DNA of 60,623 nucleotides. Origin: JBEHYA01 sp048498415 (GTDB lineage Bacteria; Pseudomonadota; Alphaproteobacteria; UBA9219; RGZA01). This document shows positions 59,099 through 60,623 of this stretch, piece by piece. The notes under the pieces were generated by a model. The model saw only the letters and a list, made by a program, of their open reading frames with translations. It searched no databases and had not been told where the DNA came from. Every line of letters starts with the position of its first letter. Position 1 is the first letter of the stretch. Made by a program: the position numbers and the translations under genes. Location: the NCBI GenBank assembly GCA_048498415.1, contig JBEHYA010000001.1, forward strand, positions 1 through 60,623, given 5' to 3'.

Positions 59099-60532
59099 AT
59101 GAATCCTACCCGCACCACACATGACCTGTTTTTCGCCAAAGCCGGCCTTGATAAGGCCCGCACGCAAACAATCGTCGATGATGCGCTGGCCGGCATGGAT
59201 GATGGCGAGCTATTCCTTGAATATAACACTTCGGAAAGTCTGGTCTTCGATGATGGCAAATTAAAAAGTGCCAGCAGCGATGTCGGGCAGGGCTTTGGCC
59301 TGCGCGGCGTGAAGGGTGAAGCCACGGGTTTAGCGCATGCCACCACCATCGATGAAGCGGCGATCAAGCGTGCCGGCCAAACCGTTCAGGCGGTGCGCAG
59401 CGCCCATGGCGGCAAGGCCGACGTCAACCCGCCCCGCACCAACCGTCATTTGTATGGTGAAGAAAATCCATTGGCAGCCCTGGCGTTCGAGAAAAAAATT
59501 CAGCTTTTGCAAACCATTGATGCCTACGTGCGCAGCAAAGACCCGCGCGTCATTCAAGCATCTATCACCATGTCCGGGGTCTGGCAGGCCGTACATATTA
59601 TGCGTGCTGGCGGCTATGAGGCTGCCGATATACGCCCGCTGGTGCGGCTGAATTTAAGCGTGATCATGAAAGACGGTAACCGCCAGGAATCCGGCTGGGC
59701 CGGCGGCGGGGGCCGCGAAAGTTACGACCGTTTCATCGCGCCCGAATATTGGCAGAAGCTCGCCGATACCGCGCTCGCCATGGCATCCACCAATCTCAAA
59801 TCGGTGGAAGCACCGGCAGGGGAAATGACCGTTGTCTTGGGCCCCGGTTGGCCCGGCGTTTTGCTGCACGAAGCCATCGGCCACGGGCTGGAAGGCGATT
59901 TCAATCGCAAGAAAACCTCCGTCTTCTCGCACCTGATGGGTGAACGCGTGGCAGCGCCCGGCATTACCGTGACCGATGACGGCGCGGTTGAACATCGCCG
60001 CGGCTCCCTCACGATTGATGATGAAGGCACGCCCACCCAGCGCACCGTGCTGATCGAAGACGGGATTCTCACGGGCTATATGCAAGACCGTTTGAACGCC
60101 CGCCTCATGGGCACGGCTTCGACCGGCAACGGCCGCCGGCAAAGCTACGCGCATAAAACCATGCCGCGCATGACGAATACCGTCATGTTATCCGGCCCGC
60201 ATGACCCGCAGGAAATTTTATCTTCCGTCAAAAACGGCATCTACGCCGCGCAGTTCGGCGGCGGGCAGGTCGATATCACATCCGGCAAATTCGTTTTCTC
60301 CGCGCAGGAAGCCTATAAAATCGAGAACGGCAAGCTGGGCGCGCCGGTAAAAGGCGCCACGCTGATCGGCAGCGGGTTTGATGCGCTTAAAAAAATCAGC
60401 ATGATCGGCAACGACAGCCAGCTCGATGGCGGCATCGGCACCTGCGGCAAGGATGGCCAGAGCGTGCCGGTTGGCGTCGGCCAGCCCACCATGAAAATCG
60501 ATTCCATGACCGTGGGCGGGGCGGGGGGCTAA
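59099..60532 (+). CDS. tldD: Metalloprotease TldD
   Basis: A 477-residue protein. The zinc motif is HEAIGH at residues 257-262 (H257, E258, H261), followed by GLEGDFNRK and a third ligand region downstream (CxxxG-like segment in FGGGQVDITSGKFVF). TldD works with TldE to trim peptide antibiotics and other unfolded peptides. Length is typical. tldE is not in the window. A palindromic repeat follows at the right edge. Confidence 0.96.
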   Translation: MNPTRTTHDLFFAKAGLDKARTQTIVDDALAGMDDGELFLEYNTSESLVFDDGKLKSASSDVGQGFGLRGVKGEATGLAHATTIDEAAIKRAGQTVQAVRSAHGGKADVNPPRTNRHLYGEENPLAALAFEKKIQLLQTIDAYVRSKDPRVIQASITMSGVWQAVHIMRAGGYEAADIRPLVRLNLSVIMKDGNRQESGWAGGGGRESYDRFIAPEYWQKLADTALAMASTNLKSVEAPAGEMTVVLGPGWPGVLLHEAIGHGLEGDFNRKKTSVFSHLMGERVAAPGITVTDDGAVEHRRGSLTIDDEGTPTQRTVLIEDGILTGYMQDRLNARLMGTASTGNGRRQSYAHKTMPRMTNTVMLSGPHDPQEILSSVKNGIYAAQFGGGQVDITSGKFVFSAQEAYKIENGKLGAPVKGATLIGSGFDALKKISMIGNDSQLDGGIGTCGKDGQSVPVGVGQPTMKIDSMTVGGAGG

Positions 60533-60540
60533 CCCCAGCC

Positions 60541-60570
60541 ACCTCATCCCCGCGAAAACGGGGATCCAGC
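60541..60570. repeat. Intergenic palindrome (family B, short copy)
   Basis: ATCCCCG-CGAAAA-CGGGGAT is a hairpin with flanking CCTC and CCAGC. Its CTCATCCC...GGGATCCA pattern resembles the long copy at 20259-20346. It lies 9 bases after the tldD stop. The remaining DNA to the window edge has no gene I can support. Confidence 0.65.
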
Positions 60571-60623
60571 TAACGCAGCGTCCGCGGCTAAAGATAGAAC
60601 GGATGTTGGTTTGGTCCACTGGA

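Noticed and set aside
1..60623. CRISPR arrays, insertion sequences, prophage or known defence systems
   Set aside because: No regularly spaced direct repeats, transposase genes or defence-family proteins were seen anywhere in the window.

Overview
The window looks like chromosomal DNA of an alphaproteobacterium. Support comes from gene order (yifB-pdxJ-acpS-lepB-rnc-era; xerD-like next to accA; gatCAB), from the protein families, and from GC-rich coding DNA. The precise lineage cannot be read from the sequence. There is no rRNA, CRISPR array, insertion sequence or prophage; the one tyrosine recombinase is a housekeeping Xer protein.

Layout. 1-5.2 kb: a cofactor/RNA-processing operon (yifB, pdxJ, acpS, lepB, rnc, era). 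5.2-13.7 kb: dps and an aspartate aminotransferase on the minus strand, then pgi, a pentapeptide-repeat protein, mutL, a Xer recombinase and accA. 13.9-16.3 kb: a chemoreceptor and a small secreted protein. 16.3-22.5 kb: secA (minus), a parvulin foldase, a Nudix enzyme, an O-antigen ligase-like protein and ruvX. 22.6-25.8 kb: gatCAB. 26.4-31.1 kb: a chemotaxis operon (STAS, cheY, cheA, cheW, cheB, without cheR), preceded by a possible structured RNA. 31.2 kb: tRNA-Ser(GCU), followed by a run of hairpins. 31.5-43.7 kb: metabolic and single genes (LysE-type exporter, PLP enzyme, argJ, SCO1, a NUDT9-like Nudix protein, alcohol dehydrogenase, YgjP-like peptidase, prephenate dehydrogenase-like protein, lipid kinase, phosphoesterase, CsbD, PCuAC-like protein, radical SAM protein).

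41.8-58.2 kb is the most unusual part. It is rich in very small proteins with good ribosome binding sites: two CsbD proteins, a DUF883 protein, a DUF1328 protein, a glycine-zipper lipoprotein, a 23-residue membrane peptide and several unrecognised hydrophilic or exported proteins. Among them lie a superoxide dismutase, a 922-residue acidic cysteine-free protein of no recognised family, a three-gene phosphorelay (CHASE3-PAS kinase, Rcp1-like receiver, REC-kinase-REC hybrid), and KdpE-like and truncated KdpD-like regulators without kdpFABC. I infer an envelope/general-stress region; the sequence does not prove it. The window ends with a TVP38-type membrane protein and tldD.

Gene starts were moved to the ATG best supported by a ribosome binding site or family alignment. 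Several genes below 60 codons were found by reading intergenic DNA. Four intergenic palindromic repeats from two apparent families lie at gene ends.
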